From: an uncultured Rhodocyclaceae bacterium
Lineage (GTDB): Bacteria; Pseudomonadota; Gammaproteobacteria; Burkholderiales; Rhodocyclaceae
Direction of reading: 5' to 3'
DNA: 31,000 nucleotides
Assembly (NCBI GenBank): GCA_900549295.1
Contig: URNG01000023.1
Coordinates: 1 to 31,000, forward strand
Positions within the stretch are counted from its first letter, which is position 1. Every line of letters starts with the position of its first letter. Position numbers and translations under genes: made by a program. This document shows positions 1 through 8,005 of this stretch, piece by piece. The notes beneath the pieces are model-generated. The model saw only the letters and a program-made list of their open reading frames with translations, searched no databases and had not been told where the DNA came from.

Positions 1-2
1 AC

Positions 3-800
3 ACCGCCATTGTGCGGGGGGTGTTGAGTCGCGCGGAGCGCCTGCCGCAGATCGAGGTGGCCGTGGGCGAGCAGTGCACGGCGCTGGTGCTGCGGATTCT
101 GCAAAAGCTGACCCGGCGCGACGAGGACGCCTTGCGCGCCTTTGCCGACCAGCATCGGGTGGTGTTTTATCTGCAACCGAAAGGACCGGACAGCGCGCAG
201 CGTTTTTATCCGCTGCCGGGGCCGCGGCTGTCTTATCGGCTGCCGGAATTCGATCTGGAACTGGATTTCCGTCCGACGGACTTCACCCAGGTCAATCACG
301 CCATGAATCGCGTCATGGTGCGCCGCGCCTTGCAGTTGCTCGATCCGCAGCCGGGCGAGCGGATCGCCGACATGTTCTGCGGTTTGGGAAATTTCACCCT
401 GCCCATAGCCCGGTGTGGCGCGCAGGTGCTGGGCGTGGAAGGCAGCTCGGCGCTGGTGGCGCGCGGGCGCGAGGCGGCGCAGGCGAATGGTCTGGCCGGG
501 CGGGTGAGCTTCCGCGCGGCCAATTTGTTCGAGTGCACCGAGGACTGGCTGACCGGTCTGGGGCATTTCGACAAGATGCTGATCGACCCGCCGCGCGAGG
601 GAGCGGTCGAATTGTGCAAGGCGCTGGGGGCGAATGCGCCGCAGCGGCTGGTTTATGTCTCCTGCAATCCGGCGACGCTGGCGCGCGATGCCGGGGTGCT
701 GGCGAGCCTCAAGGGGTATCGCTTGCAGGCGGCGGGTATCGTCAACATGTTCCCGCACACGGCGCACGTCGAGTCCATCGCGTTGTTCGAGCGCGCATGA
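3..800 (+). CDS. rlmD: 23S rRNA (uracil-5-)-methyltransferase RlmD, C-terminal part (gene runs off the left edge)
   Basis: Open from the first complete codon, so the true start lies outside the window. RlmD methylates U1939 of 23S rRNA at C5 using S-adenosylmethionine. Visible are the FTQVN segment that precedes the methyltransferase fold, the SAM-binding loop DMFCGLGNFTLP, the DPPREGA motif, and YVSCNPATLARD carrying the catalytic cysteine. The C-terminus (MFPHTAHVESIALF) matches the family end. The N-terminal TRAM domain and the iron-sulfur cysteines would lie upstream and are not seen. The related enzymes TrmA and RlmC share the fold, but the NFTLP and MFPHT.H.E wording fits RlmD best. The gene ends directly before a hairpin terminator and converges on yccA. 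Confidence 0.93.
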   Translation, partial: TAIVRGVLSRAERLPQIEVAVGEQCTALVLRILQKLTRRDEDALRAFADQHRVVFYLQPKGPDSAQRFYPLPGPRLSYRLPEFDLELDFRPTDFTQVNHAMNRVMVRRALQLLDPQPGERIADMFCGLGNFTLPIARCGAQVLGVEGSSALVARGREAAQANGLAGRVSFRAANLFECTEDWLTGLGHFDKMLIDPPREGAVELCKALGANAPQRLVYVSCNPATLARDAGVLASLKGYRLQAAGIVNMFPHTAHVESIALFERA

Positions 801-801
801 A

Positions 802-831
802 AAAGCGGCCTGACATTGCGCAGGCCGCTTT
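802..831. terminator. Bidirectional intrinsic terminator between rlmD and yccA
   Basis: Perfect 11-bp stem (AAAGCGGCCTG at 802-812 with CAGGCCGCTTT at 821-831) around an 8-base loop. A-rich and T-rich flanks let it serve both converging genes. It starts immediately after the rlmD stop and lies 20 bases beyond the yccA stop. Confidence 0.75.
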
Positions 832-851
832 GGGGAGGTTTCGGGAAAGGT

Positions 852-1544
852 TCAGTCGCGCTCGCCGGTCAAGGCCATGATGAGTTGCAGCAGGCCGACG
901 AATACGTTGTACACGTCCAGATACACCGCCAGCGTGGCCGTCACGTAGCTGGTTTCGCCGCCATGCACGATGCGGTTGATGTCGTACAGGATGTAGGCCG
1001 AGAAAATCCCGACGACGGCGGCAGAAATCGCCAGCGACAGGGCCGGAATCTGGAAGAAGATGTTGGCGACGATGGCCAGCAGCACCAGAATCACGCCAGC
1101 GAACAGGAAGTTGCCCATGCCGCTGAAATTGCGCTTGGTGGTTGCAGCGATCGAGGACAGCGTCAGGAAAATCGCGCCGGTGCCGCCTGCGGCCAGGGCG
1201 ATCATCGAACCGCCGTTGCTGAAACCGAGGGCGTATTGCAGGATGCGCGACAGCATCAGGCCCATGAAGAAGGTGAAGCCGAGCAGCAGGGCGACGCCCA
1301 GGCCGCTGTTCTTGTTCTTTTCGATGCCCCACATGAAGCCGAAAGCGATGCCCATGAACAGCAGGAAGGAAATCAGCGGGCTGCCGGCGAAGAATGAGAA
1401 GCCCATCTGGATGCCGGCCAATGCGCCCAGCACGGTGGGGATCATCGAGATGCCAAGCAGCATGTAGGTGTTCTTCAACACGCGGTTTTGCTGGGTGGTT
1501 TCGGCCAGTGCGCCAGGGTGTTTGATTTCGTAGGGAGTGGTCAT
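852..1544 (-). CDS. yccA: Bax inhibitor-1/YccA family inner-membrane protein
   Basis: A 230-residue protein that is hydrophobic for nearly its whole length, with about seven membrane segments. This is typical of the BI-1/YccA (LifeGuard-like, TMBIM) family. Characteristic pieces are NTYMLLG near residue 25, the small-residue segment AAGGTGAIFLTLS, and the C-terminal YILYDINRIVHGGE followed by YLDVYNVFVGLLQL, which contains the family's conserved aspartates. In E. coli, YccA modulates the membrane protease FtsH; the same role here is an inference. A GGAG Shine-Dalgarno sequence lies 8 bases before the ATG. It stands alone on the minus strand, divergent from the CBS gene and convergent with rlmD. 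Confidence 0.92.
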   Translation of the reverse strand: MTTPYEIKHPGALAETTQQNRVLKNTYMLLGISMIPTVLGALAGIQMGFSFFAGSPLISFLLFMGIAFGFMWGIEKNKNSGLGVALLLGFTFFMGLMLSRILQYALGFSNGGSMIALAAGGTGAIFLTLSSIAATTKRNFSGMGNFLFAGVILVLLAIVANIFFQIPALSLAISAAVVGIFSAYILYDINRIVHGGETSYVTATLAVYLDVYNVFVGLLQLIMALTGERD

Positions 1545-1659
1545 GTCAGGCTCCGGAAAATGTGAATGGCGTGGAGGTTAGCGTGAAGCCGTCAAAGTAG
1601 CAAACCATGTGTAACTGTTCGTGACGGTTTGGGTTGCAAGTGTTACCTCAAATGCCGCT

Positions 1660-1688
1660 TTGCGTATCGGGCGAGCTTCCACTAATAT
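1660..1688 (+). promoter_or_regulatory. Possible sigma-70 promoter of the CBS-domain gene
   Basis: TTGCGT at 1660-1665 and TAATAT at 1683-1688 are separated by exactly 17 bases and lie 40 bases before the start codon. The match to consensus is only moderate (4 of 6 at the -10). It is read by eye without a scoring model. Confidence 0.35.
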
Positions 1689-1728
1689 CCCACGCATTCG
1701 AGTTGCGGGAAAAACGGAGAAAATCGAG

Positions 1729-2178
1729 ATGCTGGTCAAGGAAATTCTGCGCGTGAAAGGTGGCGTGCTGTACACCACGACGCCCGAGCAAAGCCTGGCG
1801 GATGTGGTGGCGAGCATGGCCGATCTGGACGTCGGCTCGCTGGTGGTCATGGCGGGCGGCAAGATGGTCGGCATGGTGACTTTCCGCGAGGTATTGCAGG
1901 CGGTGAAGGCAGCCAATGTCAGCGGCAAGTCGCCCACGGTGCGCGAAGTGATGGTGGCCGATCCGGTGACGGTTTCTCCCGAAATGGACGCCATCAGCCT
2001 GCGCCGGTTGATGATCGAAAAGCACTCGCGCTATCTGCCGGTGGTGGAAAACGGCGATCTGCAGGGCGTGATTTCCTTCCTCGACGTGGCGAAAGCCGTG
2101 CTCGAAGAGCAGAGCCTGGAAAACACGCTGCTCAAGAACTACATCAAGAACTGGCCGGAAGAAGCCGCCGGCGCCTGA
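1729..2178 (+). CDS. CBS-domain pair protein
   Basis: 149 residues forming two CBS domains (about residues 8-65 and 72-130), a fold that binds adenosyl ligands such as AMP, ATP or SAM and usually acts as a regulatory sensor. Visible cues are VGSLVVMAGGKMVGMVTFREVL in the first repeat and the HSRYLPVVENGDLQGVISFLDVAKAV stretch in the second. The reading frame is open further upstream to 1621. I prefer the ATG at 1729 because it has a GGAG about 9 bases ahead and starts directly with the CBS fold (MLVKEIL). No enzymatic domain is attached, so the target is unknown. It precedes aroC by 76 bases and may be transcribed with it. Confidence 0.85.
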   Translation: MLVKEILRVKGGVLYTTTPEQSLADVVASMADLDVGSLVVMAGGKMVGMVTFREVLQAVKAANVSGKSPTVREVMVADPVTVSPEMDAISLRRLMIEKHSRYLPVVENGDLQGVISFLDVAKAVLEEQSLENTLLKNYIKNWPEEAAGA

Positions 2179-2254
2179 TCCAGCCGCGCTCGGCCCGGAG
2201 TGGCCGGCGCTACCGTGGTAAACTCGCGGCCTTCTTGAGCGGCGGTGATGAGCG

Positions 2255-3343
2255 ATGTCAGGCAATACTTTCGGCACTTTATTTACGGTCACATCCTTTG
2301 GCGAATCGCACGGGCCGGGCATCGGTTGCGTCGTCGATGGCTGCCCGCCGGGGCTGGCCCTGTGCGCGGAGGACATCCAGCGCGAACTCGACCGCCGCAA
2401 GCCAGGCACCTCCCGCCACGTGACGCAGCGCCGCGAGCCGGATGCGGTGGAAATCCTGTCCGGCGTCTTTGAGGGCAAAACGACCGGCACGCCCATCGCT
2501 CTGCTGATCCGCAACGAAGACCAGCGCAGCAGGGACTACGGCAACATCGCCAGCACCTTCCGCCCCGGCCATGCCGATTACGTTTATACGCAGAAATACG
2601 GTTTCCGCGATTATCGCGGCGGCGGTCGCTCCTCGGCGCGGGAAACCGCAGTGCGCGTGGCAGCCGGAGCGGTTGCCCGGAAATGGCTGCTGGAGCGGCA
2701 TGGTGTCCGCATCCGCGGCTGGATGAGTGCGCTTGGGCCGATCGAGATTCCTTTCGTCAGCGCCGAAGCCATCGAACAAAATCCCTTTTTCGCCCCGAAT
2801 GCGGCCATCGTGCCGGAGCTTGAAAATTACATGGATGCGCTGCGTAAATCGCTCGATTCGGTCGGCGCACGCATTACCGTCACCGCCCAGGGCGTCCCGC
2901 CCGGTTGGGGCGAACCGGTGTTCGACCGGCTCGACGCCGAAATCGCCTACGCCATGATGAGCATCAACGCGGTCAAGGGCGTCGAGATCGGCGCCGGTTT
3001 CGCGGCGGTGGCGCAAAAAGGCAGCGAACACGGCGACGAAATGACGCCGCAGGGTTTTCTCAGCAACCACGCCGGCGGCATTCTCGGCGGCCTGTCCACC
3101 GGCCAGGAAATCGTCGTTAACATGGCGATCAAGCCGACTTCCTCCATCGCCCAGCCGCGCCGCTCGATCGACACGGCCGGCAACGCGGTCGAAGTGGCGA
3201 CGCAGGGGCGGCACGACCCGTGCGTCGGCATCCGCGCCACGCCGATCGCCGAGGCCATGCTGGCGCTGGTGCTGATGGATCACGCGCTGCGCCACCGCGC
3301 CCAGTGCGCGGACGTGCGCTGCGAAACGCCGAGAATTGCCTGA
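2255..3343 (+). CDS. aroC: Chorismate synthase
   Basis: 362 residues, full length for AroC. It converts 5-enolpyruvylshikimate-3-phosphate to chorismate, the last common step for the aromatic amino acids, and needs reduced FMN. The N-terminus has the signature GESHGPGIGCVVDGCPPG. RPGHADYVYTQKYGFRDYRGGGRSSARETAVRVAAGA, a family signature, lies near residues 105-140. HAGGILGGLSTGQ and RHDPCVG.R lie near the C-terminus. Chorismate made here would feed the trp genes later in the window. The start codon opens the conserved sequence SGNTFGTLF, so the assignment is firm. Confidence 0.97.
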   Translation: MSGNTFGTLFTVTSFGESHGPGIGCVVDGCPPGLALCAEDIQRELDRRKPGTSRHVTQRREPDAVEILSGVFEGKTTGTPIALLIRNEDQRSRDYGNIASTFRPGHADYVYTQKYGFRDYRGGGRSSARETAVRVAAGAVARKWLLERHGVRIRGWMSALGPIEIPFVSAEAIEQNPFFAPNAAIVPELENYMDALRKSLDSVGARITVTAQGVPPGWGEPVFDRLDAEIAYAMMSINAVKGVEIGAGFAAVAQKGSEHGDEMTPQGFLSNHAGGILGGLSTGQEIVVNMAIKPTSSIAQPRRSIDTAGNAVEVATQGRHDPCVGIRATPIAEAMLALVLMDHALRHRAQCADVRCETPRIA

Positions 3344-3403
3344 GACGGGAAGGGAGAGGAGGCAAGGGGGAAGGGGTTTGACCTTTCACGCTTTGTTCCT
3401 GCC

Positions 3404-4594
3404 ATGACTTCCCACCCCGCTTTTCCCTACGGTCGGCTGGCAGGGTATTACTTCTTCTATTTTGCCTTCATCGGCGCGTTTTCGCCCTATTTCGGGCTGT
3501 ACCTGCAATCCATCGGATTTTCCGCGCTCGACATCGGCTTGCTGATGTCGCAGATGCAGTTGATGCGTGTTTTTGGCCCGAACGTCTGGGGCTGGGTGGT
3601 GGATCGCTTTGGCTACCGGCTGCCGGTGATTCGTCTGGCCGGAGCGGTCGGTCTGCTCGGTTTCATCAGCTTTTTCTGGCTCGAGCGCCTGCCTGAAATG
3701 TTACTGGCGATGGCGGTGCTGGCGTTTTTCTGGAGCGGCGCGCTGCCGCTGGTCGAGATGCTGACTTTCGATCACCTGCGCGAAGAAGGCGGGCGTTACG
3801 GGCCGGTGCGGGTGTGGGGATCGGTCGGTTTCATCGTGGCGGTGCTGGGCACGGGTTTCCTGCTCGACGAGATGGCGGCCGTTGGCGTGTTGTGGGCATG
3901 CACCCTGGTGCTGGCCGGCTTGTTTGCGCTGGCGCTCAGCCTGCCGGAAGCGCCGCTGCATCCATTGTCTGCCGAACATGCGCCCATTGCCGCTGTTTTG
4001 CGGCAACCGCAGGTGCTGGCGCTGATGCTGGCGTGCACGGCGATGTCCACCGCGCATGGCGGGTTTTACGTGTTTTTCTCCATTCACCTGAGCGCGCACG
4101 GTTATGGCAAGACCCTGATCGGTTTGCTGTGGTCGCTTGGCGTGCTGGCGGAAATTGGGGTGTTTTTGTGGATGCCGCGTCTGCTGCGCCGATTTTCCCT
4201 GCGCGCCATCCTGCTGCTCAGTTTCGCCGCGACGGTACCGCGCTTCCTGTTGATGGGCTGGGCCGTGGATTCCCTGCCGGCAATGTTGTTCGTGCAGATG
4301 CTGCATGGGCTGACCTTCGGCGCTTATCATGCGGCGGCGATTGCGGCGGTGCATCGGTATTTCCCGGCGAGCCAGCGCGGTCGCGGGCAGGCCTTGTATT
4401 CCAGCCTGTCGTTTGGCGCCGGGGGGCTGCTGGGGGCGCTGTTGAGCGGATTGTTCTGGGAAAGCTGGGGGGCCGGCTGGGTTTTCGCGCTCGCCGCCGC
4501 TTTCGGTTTGTGCGGCTTTTTCCTGATCTGGCGCTGGTTTGCGGAAGCCGGGCCAGACACGGCCAAGGGCAAAAATCTTCCCGAAAACACCTGA
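3404..4594 (+). CDS. Major facilitator superfamily transporter (HcaT/MFS_1-like)
   Basis: 396 residues with about twelve hydrophobic segments. It resembles the MFS_1-like group that contains the E. coli phenylpropionate transporter HcaT and the nucleoside transporters. The N-terminal YYFFYFAFIGAFSPYFGLYLQSIGFS segment and the loop WGWVVDRFGYR between helices 2 and 3 are typical. A second half-repeat starts near residue 205. The substrate cannot be deduced. It sits alone between aroC (60 bases upstream) and leuC (46 bases downstream) on the same strand. Confidence 0.85.
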   Translation: MTSHPAFPYGRLAGYYFFYFAFIGAFSPYFGLYLQSIGFSALDIGLLMSQMQLMRVFGPNVWGWVVDRFGYRLPVIRLAGAVGLLGFISFFWLERLPEMLLAMAVLAFFWSGALPLVEMLTFDHLREEGGRYGPVRVWGSVGFIVAVLGTGFLLDEMAAVGVLWACTLVLAGLFALALSLPEAPLHPLSAEHAPIAAVLRQPQVLALMLACTAMSTAHGGFYVFFSIHLSAHGYGKTLIGLLWSLGVLAEIGVFLWMPRLLRRFSLRAILLLSFAATVPRFLLMGWAVDSLPAMLFVQMLHGLTFGAYHAAAIAAVHRYFPASQRGRGQALYSSLSFGAGGLLGALLSGLFWESWGAGWVFALAAAFGLCGFFLIWRWFAEAGPDTAKGKNLPENT

Positions 4595-4600
4595 GTCCTG

Positions 4601-4609
4601 TGCAATAAT
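4601..4609 (+). promoter_or_regulatory. Possible extended -10 element before leuC
   Basis: TGCAATAAT resembles an extended -10 (TGnTATAAT), matching the TG and five of six hexamer bases, 32 bases ahead of the leuC start. No good -35 is seen at the right distance. It could start a leu operon transcript independent of the MFS gene. Confidence 0.3.
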
Positions 4610-4640
4610 TTGGCGCTTTACCGATTTTTCAGGGCCGGCC

Positions 4641-6047
4641 ATGCCGAAGACACTTTACGACAAACTGTGGGAGAACCATGTCGTCCATCAGGAAGCGGAC
4701 GGCACGGCACTTCTTTACATCGACCGCCACCTGGTGCACGAAGTCACCAGCCCGCAGGCTTTCGAGGGTTTGAAGCTGGCCGGGCGCAAGCCGTGGCGGA
4801 TTTCTTCCATCGTCGCCACGCCGGATCACAACACGCCGACGGATCATTGGGACGAGGGCATCAAGGATCCGATTTCCCGTCTGCAAGTCGAAACGCTGGA
4901 TGCCAACATCCGCGAGGTCGGCGCGCTCGCCTATTTCCCGTTCAAGAATGAGCGCATGGGCATCCTGCACGTGGTCGGCCCGGAAAACGGTGCCACCCTG
5001 CCGGGCATGACCGTAGTGTGCGGCGATTCACATACCTCCACGCACGGCGCTTTCGCCTGTTTGGCGCATGGCATTGGTACCTCCGAAGTCGAGCATGTGC
5101 TGGCGACGCAGTGTCTGGTGCAGAAGAAATCGAAAACCATGCTGGTGGCGGTGGAAGGCAAGCTCGGCCCCGGCGTGACGGCCAAGGACGTGGCGCTGGC
5201 GATCATCGGCACCATCGGCACGGCGGGCGGCACGGGGTACGCCATCGAATTCGGCGGCAGCGCCATCCGCAGCCTGAGCATGGAAGGGCGCATGACGCTC
5301 TGCAATATGGCGATCGAAGGCGGCGCGCGCATGGGTTTTGTGGCGGTGGATGACACCACCATCGAGTACCTGAAGGATCGTCCGTTCTCGCCCAAGGGCG
5401 ACATCTGGGAGCGGGCGGTGGCCTACTGGAGCACCTTGCATTCCGAAGCTGGTGCGGTTTTTGACCGCACCGTCACGCTCAAGGCGGAAGACATTCGTCC
5501 GCAAGTTACCTGGGGCACTTCGCCGGAAATGGTTGTGCCGGTGGATGCTGTGGTACCCGATCCGGCCCGGGAGAGCGACCCGGTCAAGCGCGAGGGCATG
5601 GAGCGCGCCCTGAAATACATGGGCCTGCAAGCCAATACGCCGATGACGGAGATTGCCATCGACAAGGTGTTCATCGGTTCTTGCACCAATTCGCGCATCG
5701 AGGATCTGCGCGAGGCGGCGGCGGTGATCCAGGGTAAGCACGTTGCTCCCAACATCAAGCTGGCGCTGGCCGTGCCGGGTTCGGGTCTGGTCAAGCGCCA
5801 GGCAGAAGCCGAGGGGCTGGATAAAATCTTTACTGCCGCTGGTTTTGAATGGCGCGAGCCGGGCTGCTCGATGTGTCTGGCGATGAATGCCGACCGTCTG
5901 GAACCGGGCGAGCGCTGTGCCTCCACTTCCAACCGCAATTTCGAGGGGCGCCAGGGGGCCGGCGGGCGCACTCATCTGCTGAGTCCGGCGATGGCGGCAG
6001 CAGCGGCAATTGCCGGGCATTTCGCCGATGTTCGTGATCTTTCCTGA
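4641..6047 (+). CDS. leuC: 3-isopropylmalate dehydratase, large subunit
   Basis: 468 residues, normal length. With LeuD it isomerises 2-isopropylmalate to 3-isopropylmalate in leucine synthesis through a [4Fe-4S] cluster. Cluster cysteines are visible at C348 (GSCTNSR), C409 and C412 (GCSMC). GDSHTSTHGAFACLAHGIGTSEVEHV marks the aconitase-family core near residues 130-155. The frame stays open upstream into the MFS gene. The ATG at 4641 is chosen because MPKTLYDKLWE is the standard LeuC N-terminus. It heads the order leuC, entericidin-like gene, leuD, leuB, asd. Confidence 0.97.
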   Translation: MPKTLYDKLWENHVVHQEADGTALLYIDRHLVHEVTSPQAFEGLKLAGRKPWRISSIVATPDHNTPTDHWDEGIKDPISRLQVETLDANIREVGALAYFPFKNERMGILHVVGPENGATLPGMTVVCGDSHTSTHGAFACLAHGIGTSEVEHVLATQCLVQKKSKTMLVAVEGKLGPGVTAKDVALAIIGTIGTAGGTGYAIEFGGSAIRSLSMEGRMTLCNMAIEGGARMGFVAVDDTTIEYLKDRPFSPKGDIWERAVAYWSTLHSEAGAVFDRTVTLKAEDIRPQVTWGTSPEMVVPVDAVVPDPARESDPVKREGMERALKYMGLQANTPMTEIAIDKVFIGSCTNSRIEDLREAAAVIQGKHVAPNIKLALAVPGSGLVKRQAEAEGLDKIFTAAGFEWREPGCSMCLAMNADRLEPGERCASTSNRNFEGRQGAGGRTHLLSPAMAAAAAIAGHFADVRDLS

Positions 6048-6065
6048 CGAGAGAAGGAGCTTGTG

Positions 6066-6194
6066 ATGAAAAAAATCATTTTTTCCCTGTTCGCTGCGCT
6101 GACGCTGCTCGGTACCTTGGGTTGCAATACGGTGCATGGGATCGGCAAGGACATCGAGAAGGGCGGCGAGGCGATTCAGCGCTCGGCCCAGTAA
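6066..6194 (+). CDS. Entericidin A/B-like small lipoprotein between leuC and leuD
   Basis: A 42-residue ORF. It has a basic start (MKKI), a hydrophobic segment, then a lipobox-like LGTLGC with Cys20 as the expected lipidated residue. The short tail (NTVHGIGKDIEKGGEAIQ) closely resembles the entericidin core (GCNT..G.GKD..K.GE.I). It is preceded by a strong GAGAAGGAG stretch. In E. coli, EcnA/EcnB form an antidote/toxin-like lipoprotein pair under stationary-phase control; here there is one copy and its role is unknown. It lies 18 bases after leuC and 8 bases before leuD, so it is very likely co-transcribed with the leucine genes. Confidence 0.85.
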   Translation: MKKIIFSLFAALTLLGTLGCNTVHGIGKDIEKGGEAIQRSAQ

Positions 6195-6202
6195 GGGAAA
6201 CC

Positions 6203-6844
6203 ATGGAAAAATTCGTACATCTCGACGGCTTGGTGGCGCCGCTCGACCGTAACAACGTCGATACCGACGCCATCATTCCCAAGCAATTCCTGAAATCGAT
6301 CAAGCGTTCGGGTTTCGGCCCCAATGCCTTCGACGAATGGCGTTATCTGGACGTCGGCGAGCCAGGGAAGGACTGCTCGCTGCGCCCGAAAAATCCCGAT
6401 TTCGTACTCAATCAGCTGCGTTACCAAGGGGCTGAGATTCTGCTCACGCGTGCCAATTTCGGCTGCGGCAGTTCCCGCGAACACGCACCGTGGGCGCTGC
6501 TGGATTACGGTTTCAGGGCCATCATCGCTGAATCTTTCGCCGACATCTTCTTCAACAACTGCTTCAAGAACGGCATTCTGCCCATCGTGCTGCCACCGGC
6601 TGAAATCGAAGCCATCTTCCAGCAGACCGAAGCGACGCCGGGTTACCGTCTGCGCGTCGATCTGCCTGCGCAGACGGTGACGCGTCCGGATGGTCAGGCG
6701 ATCGGCTTCGCCGTCGATGCGTTCCGCAAAGAGTGTCTGGTGAATGGTTGGGACGATATCGGTCTGACCCTGCGCCATGCCGACAAGATCAAGGCTTTTG
6801 AAGCCGATCGCCGCATTCAGCAGCCTTGGCTGTTTGCGCAGTAA
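6203..6844 (+). CDS. leuD: 3-isopropylmalate dehydratase, small subunit
   Basis: 213 residues, typical length. It forms the isomerase with LeuC and supplies the swivelling domain. Typical pieces are MEKFVHLDGLVAPLDRNNVDTDAIIPKQFLK at the N-terminus, the active-site loop NFGCGSSREHAPWAL near residue 87, and NNCFKNGILPI. The frame is open upstream inside the entericidin gene. The ATG at 6203 is chosen because it gives the standard N-terminus and follows the GTAAGGGA stretch. Confidence 0.97.
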   Translation: MEKFVHLDGLVAPLDRNNVDTDAIIPKQFLKSIKRSGFGPNAFDEWRYLDVGEPGKDCSLRPKNPDFVLNQLRYQGAEILLTRANFGCGSSREHAPWALLDYGFRAIIAESFADIFFNNCFKNGILPIVLPPAEIEAIFQQTEATPGYRLRVDLPAQTVTRPDGQAIGFAVDAFRKECLVNGWDDIGLTLRHADKIKAFEADRRIQQPWLFAQ

Positions 6845-6862
6845 TTTCACGAGGAAGTCGAC

Positions 6863-7915
6863 ATGAAAATTTGCGTATTGCCCGGTGACGGGATTGGCCC
6901 GGAAATCATGGCCGAAGCTATCCGCGTCCTGAAGGCGCTGGATCTGAAATTTGAGATGGAAGAAGCACTGCTCGGCGGCGCGGCGGTCGATGCCACCGGC
7001 GAACCCTATCCGGAAACCACGCAGAAACTCGCACGCGCCGCCGATGCCGTGCTGCTCGGCGCGGTCGGCGGCCCGCAATGGGACGCGCTGCCTCGTGAGA
7101 AGCGCCCGGAGCGCGGCCTGCTCGGTATCCGCAAGGATCTCAATCTGTTCGCCAACCTGCGCCCGGCCATCCTCTACCCGGAACTGGCGAATGCGTCGAC
7201 CTTGAAACCGGAAATCGTTGCCGGGCTGGACATCCTGATCGTGCGCGAACTGACCGGCGACATCTATTTCGGCCAGCCGCGCGGCGTGCGCGAGGAAAAC
7301 GGCGAGCGCGTCGGTTTCAACACCATGGTCTACAGCGAATCGGAAATCCGCCGCATCGGCCACGTCGCCTTCCAGGCCGCGCAGAAGCGCAACAAGAAGC
7401 TGTGTTCGGTGGACAAGATGAACGTCCTTGAATGCACCCAGTTATGGCGCGACGTGATGATCGAAATCGCCCATGACTACCCGGATGTCGAACTCAGCCA
7501 CATGCTGGTCGACAACGCCGCCATGCAACTGGTGCGCGCGCCCAAACAGTTCGACGTGATGGTCACCGGCAACATGTTCGGCGACATCCTGTCCGACGAA
7601 GCCTCCATGCTCACCGGTTCGATCGGCATGCTGCCCTCGGCTTCGCTCGACGACAAGAACAAGGGGTTGTACGAACCCTCGCACGGCTCGGCTCCGGACA
7701 TCGCCGGCAAGAACCTCGCCAACCCGCTGGCCACCATCCTGTCGGCAGCGATGATGTTGCGCTACACCTTCGACCGCGAAGAAGAAGCGCAGCGCATCGA
7801 GAACGCGGTGAAAAAAGTGCTGTCACAAGGCTATCGCACCGGCGACATCTACGAGCGCGGTACCAACAAGGTCGGCACGCGGGAAATGGGTGATGCCGTG
7901 CTGAAAAATCTGTGA
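6863..7915 (+). CDS. leuB: 3-isopropylmalate dehydrogenase
   Basis: 350 residues, full length. It oxidises and decarboxylates 3-isopropylmalate with NAD+, the third dedicated step of leucine synthesis. Seen are LPGDGIGPEIM at the start, the substrate-binding arginine region LLGIRKDLNLFANLRP, the catalytic tyrosine in ELTGDIYFG, the metal-binding DILSDEASM segment, and the nucleotide loop EPSHGSAPDIAGK.ANP near residue 275. A GAGGA Shine-Dalgarno precedes the ATG. It follows leuD by 18 bases. Confidence 0.97.
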   Translation: MKICVLPGDGIGPEIMAEAIRVLKALDLKFEMEEALLGGAAVDATGEPYPETTQKLARAADAVLLGAVGGPQWDALPREKRPERGLLGIRKDLNLFANLRPAILYPELANASTLKPEIVAGLDILIVRELTGDIYFGQPRGVREENGERVGFNTMVYSESEIRRIGHVAFQAAQKRNKKLCSVDKMNVLECTQLWRDVMIEIAHDYPDVELSHMLVDNAAMQLVRAPKQFDVMVTGNMFGDILSDEASMLTGSIGMLPSASLDDKNKGLYEPSHGSAPDIAGKNLANPLATILSAAMMLRYTFDREEEAQRIENAVKKVLSQGYRTGDIYERGTNKVGTREMGDAVLKNL

Positions 7916-7988
7916 AAGGTGAAAAGTGAAAGGTGAAACGTGCTTCGCCACGGCCACCCTATTTCACGTTTCATGTTTCATGTTTCAC
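7912..7988. repeat. Inverted array of 7-bp units between leuB and asd
   Basis: Four GTGAAA units occur at exact 7-base steps (7912, 7919, 7926, 7933). After a gap of about 23 bases, four TTTCAC/TTTCAT units occur at exact 7-base steps (7962, 7969, 7976, 7983). The two arms are roughly complementary, with mismatches at the variable seventh base, and could fold into a long hairpin overlapping the leuB stop and ending 17 bases before the asd start. It could attenuate or separate asd from leu transcription; that role is an inference. Confidence 0.75.
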
Positions 7989-8005
7989 ACACAAAGGAAG
8001 TAATG

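Noticed and set aside
1621..1728. Longer N-terminus for the CBS-domain protein
   Set aside because: The extra 36 residues cover the likely promoter and have no CBS-fold character; the ATG at 1729 has a Shine-Dalgarno.
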